This document shows positions 62,670 through 64,000 of a stretch of DNA of 64,000 bases, one piece after another; within the stretch, counting starts at the first letter, position 1; each line of letters opens with the position of its first letter. A program made the position numbers and the translations under genes. The notes below the pieces were generated by a model. That model did not search any database, had not been told where the DNA came from, and saw only the letters and a program-made list of their open reading frames with translations. The DNA comes from Salinicola tamaricis (lineage in GTDB: Bacteria > Pseudomonadota > Gammaproteobacteria > Pseudomonadales > Halomonadaceae): assembly GCF_003006155.1 (NCBI RefSeq), contig NZ_CP023559.1, positions 1,178,001 through 1,242,000 of the forward strand. Direction: 5' to 3'.

Positions 62670-62949
62670 GAATGGCCACCTGCAGATACGGAAAATAATG
62701 ATGGAGCGATACGGGAGTCGGCCGCTGGAACGGTGCCACTAGGTGCTGCCGGACCACGCAACCAGAGGGGGAGAAGCCGGGTACAGCGGCCGGACACATG
62801 CCGGAATCGGCCGTGTCTCAGGGGCTTTGGCGCCTACCGCCTTTCCTGGCGCTGCCGAAACCCGTACCATGCGCGTTTCGACAGTGCGGTGGTGGGACCG
62901 ATTGCAGCACCGCTAAATCTTATTAGTGAAGTCCAACGGTCAGGTTACC

Positions 62950-63278
62950 ATGAGCTTGTCATCGGCACAAAAGAAAGCCTTTCGCAGCATCGGCCACCAT
63001 CTCCAGCCCGTCGTCACCGTGAGCGAGAACGGTCTCGGCGAAGGCGCCCAGCAGGAACTCGAGCGAGCGCCCTGCGCGACCATGAGCTGATCAAGGTCAA
63101 GCTGGCGATTCCCGAACGCGAGGATCGCCAGGCGATGATCGAAGAGCTGATCGCCGTCTCCGGCGCGGAGCTGGTCCAGAGCCTGGGCAAGGTGGCACTG
63201 CTCTACCGCCACAACCCCAAGGCCAACCCCAAACTCTCCAACATCGCCCGCGCCGAGAACCACCACGGACGCCACTGA
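62950..63278 (+). CDS. yhbY: YhbY family CRM-domain RNA-binding protein (one apparent frameshift)
   Basis: YhbY is a single CRM domain that binds pre-50S particles. The start is MSLSSAQKKAFRSIGHHLQP. A missing base near 63068 separates GLGEGAQQELERA from RDHELIKVKLAIPEREDRQA, then the conserved VQSLGKVALLYRHNPKANPK. Repaired, it has about 109 residues, close to E. coli YhbY (97). It lies divergent to rlmE and convergent to greA, as in other gammaproteobacteria. Confidence 0.92.
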
Positions 63279-63324
63279 GCCCGACGCCCGCGAGCTGAAG
63301 AGATCAGAAGGCGCCTGAATGAAA

Positions 63325-63357
63325 AGAAGCCGCGACAGTGTCGCGGCTTCTTTTTTT
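63325..63357 (+). terminator. intrinsic terminator of yhbY
   Basis: GAAGCCGCGAC and GTCGCGGCTTC pair around a short loop and are followed by seven T. Confidence 0.92.
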
Positions 63358-63399
63358 GGCTTGCGGCTATCTGTTTTGCGAGCGCTTGCGAGCCAGCCA

Positions 63400-63431
63400 C
63401 CAACAAGGCGAAAGCGGCCGAAGCCGCTTTC
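63400..63431 (-). terminator. hairpin after greA
   Basis: On the minus strand GAAAGCGGC, TTCG and GCCGCTTTC form a stable UUCG-type tetraloop hairpin followed by GCCTTGTTGG. It is about 38 bp after the greA stop. The U-tract is weak. Confidence 0.5.
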
Positions 63432-63468
63432 AATGCCGTTTGACCGACGCGCGGCTGGGCGCGTGCGA

Positions 63469-63945
63469 TCAAATATGCTCGACGCCGGAGATCTCGTACT
63501 CAACGTCCCCACCCGGCGTACGCACGTTGACCACATCGCCTTCGCTCTTGCCGATCAGGGCCCGAGCGATCGGGGAGGTGACCGAGATCTTGCCCGCCTT
63601 GATGTTGGCCTCGTCCTCACCGACGATGCGGTAACGCACCTCTTCGTCGGTTTCCAGGTTGAGCAGATCCACGGTAACCCCGAAGATCACCTTGCCGGTG
63701 CGCGGCATCTTGGCCACGTCGATCACCTGGGCGTTGGAGAGCTTGCCCTCGATCTCCTGGATGCGCCCTTCGATGAAGCCCTGCTGCTCGCGCGCGGCGT
63801 GATACTCGGCGTTCTCCTTGAGATCGCCATGCTCGCGCGCCTCGGCGATCGCCGCGATTACCCGCGGGCGCTCCTCGCCCTTGAGATGGTTGAGCTCTTC
63901 GCGCAGCGCCTGCTCGCCGTGGACGGTCATCGGGACCTTATTCAT
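63469..63945 (-). CDS. greA: transcription elongation factor GreA
   Basis: GreA enters the RNA polymerase secondary channel and stimulates transcript cleavage to rescue backtracked complexes, competing there with DksA. I start at [20 protein letters not shown] (63945) because AGGAG lies 8 bp upstream and family similarity begins here. The 158-residue protein has the coiled coil with the acidic tip ([20 protein letters not shown]) and the C-terminal FKBP-like domain ([30 protein letters not shown]). The frame is intact. It overlaps the carB stop by 8 bp. Confidence 0.96.
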   Translation of the reverse strand: MNKVPMTVHGEQALREELNHLKGEERPRVIAAIAEAREHGDLKENAEYHAAREQQGFIEGRIQEIEGKLSNAQVIDVAKMPRTGKVIFGVTVDLLNLETDEEVRYRIVGEDEANIKAGKISVTSPIARALIGKSEGDVVNVRTPGGDVEYEISGVEHI

Positions 63946-64000
63946 TGACTGCTCCTGCATGCTGTTCCTGAAGCCGCCGCACCGTGATCTCGTTGCCATA
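63938..64000 (-). CDS. carB: carbamoyl-phosphate synthase large subunit, last 20 residues
   Basis: The minus strand reads [20 protein letters not shown] and then TAA (63938-63940). This matches the usual CarB C-terminus (VRRLQ-x-LHA type). The carB-greA order, with a short overlap, is standard in gammaproteobacteria. The rest of the gene lies beyond the window. Confidence 0.75.
   Translation of the reverse strand, partial: YGNEITVRRLQEQHAGAVNE

Overview
The window is a high-GC chromosomal segment from a gammaproteobacterium. Gene order and protein sequences fit a Halomonas-like member of the Halomonadaceae, with strong synteny to Pseudomonas. Nearly everything is housekeeping: translation, transcription, secretion, cofactor synthesis and one rRNA operon. 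Many genes, including indispensable ones (rplD, tuf, rpoC, rplL, rplK, nusG, infB, nusA, glmM), carry one or more single-base indels, mostly -1 and often in short homopolymers. I read these as uncorrected sequencing errors and give each gene as one feature with the indels noted.

Layout. 1-6346 (minus): start of the S10 operon (rplW partial, rplD, rplC, rpsJ) and the str operon (tuf, fusA, rpsG, rpsL). 6495-18551 (minus): rpoC, rpoB, rplL, rplJ, rplA, rplK, nusG, secE. 18624-19189: tRNA-Trp, Thr, Gly and Tyr; the second tuf copy often found among these tRNAs is absent. 19342-20984 (minus): birA and an unknown small secreted protein. 21496-27236 (minus): a complete rrn operon (16S, Ile, Ala, 23S, 5S) with tandem promoters, boxA sites and unusual hairpins beside the two tRNAs. 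27445-31007 (minus): tyrS, pilU, pilT. 31048-35088 (plus): yggS, proC, yggT, metX, metW. 35106-37042 (minus): sfsA and an aminotransferase. 37317-46368 (plus): dksA, a MITE-like element, gluQ, a structured sRNA, pcnB, folK, panB, panC, a GNAT, coaA and an acyltransferase. 46549-64000 (minus except yhbY): pnp, rpsO, truB, rbfA, infB, nusA, rimP, initiator tRNA, tRNA-Leu, secG, tpiA, glmM, folP, ftsH, rlmE, yhbY (plus), greA and the carB 3' end.

The most interesting object is at about 39152-39662, between gluQ and pcnB. A near-consensus sigma-54 promoter is followed by about 485 nt that fold into six hairpins. Their stems differ, but their loops all show A-rich CA motifs (AACAACGACAAC or AAnAAnAA type). 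Two more motifs lie at the 5' and 3' ends, and a strong intrinsic terminator closes the unit. This is the architecture expected of CrcZ, the Hfq/Crc-sequestering RNA of catabolite repression in Pseudomonas, and it sits at the syntenic place (just before pcnB). The cbrA-cbrB pair that normally precedes crcZ is missing. It looks like a CrcZ-type RNA uncoupled from its usual activator locus in a non-Pseudomonas lineage.

Functionally, the left and right thirds are growth-rate-controlled translation and transcription operons. The pan cluster (panB-panC-GNAT-coaA) joins pantothenate synthesis to the first step of CoA synthesis. The dksA-gluQ-sRNA-pcnB block groups regulators of stable RNA synthesis, tRNA modification, carbon control and RNA polyadenylation.
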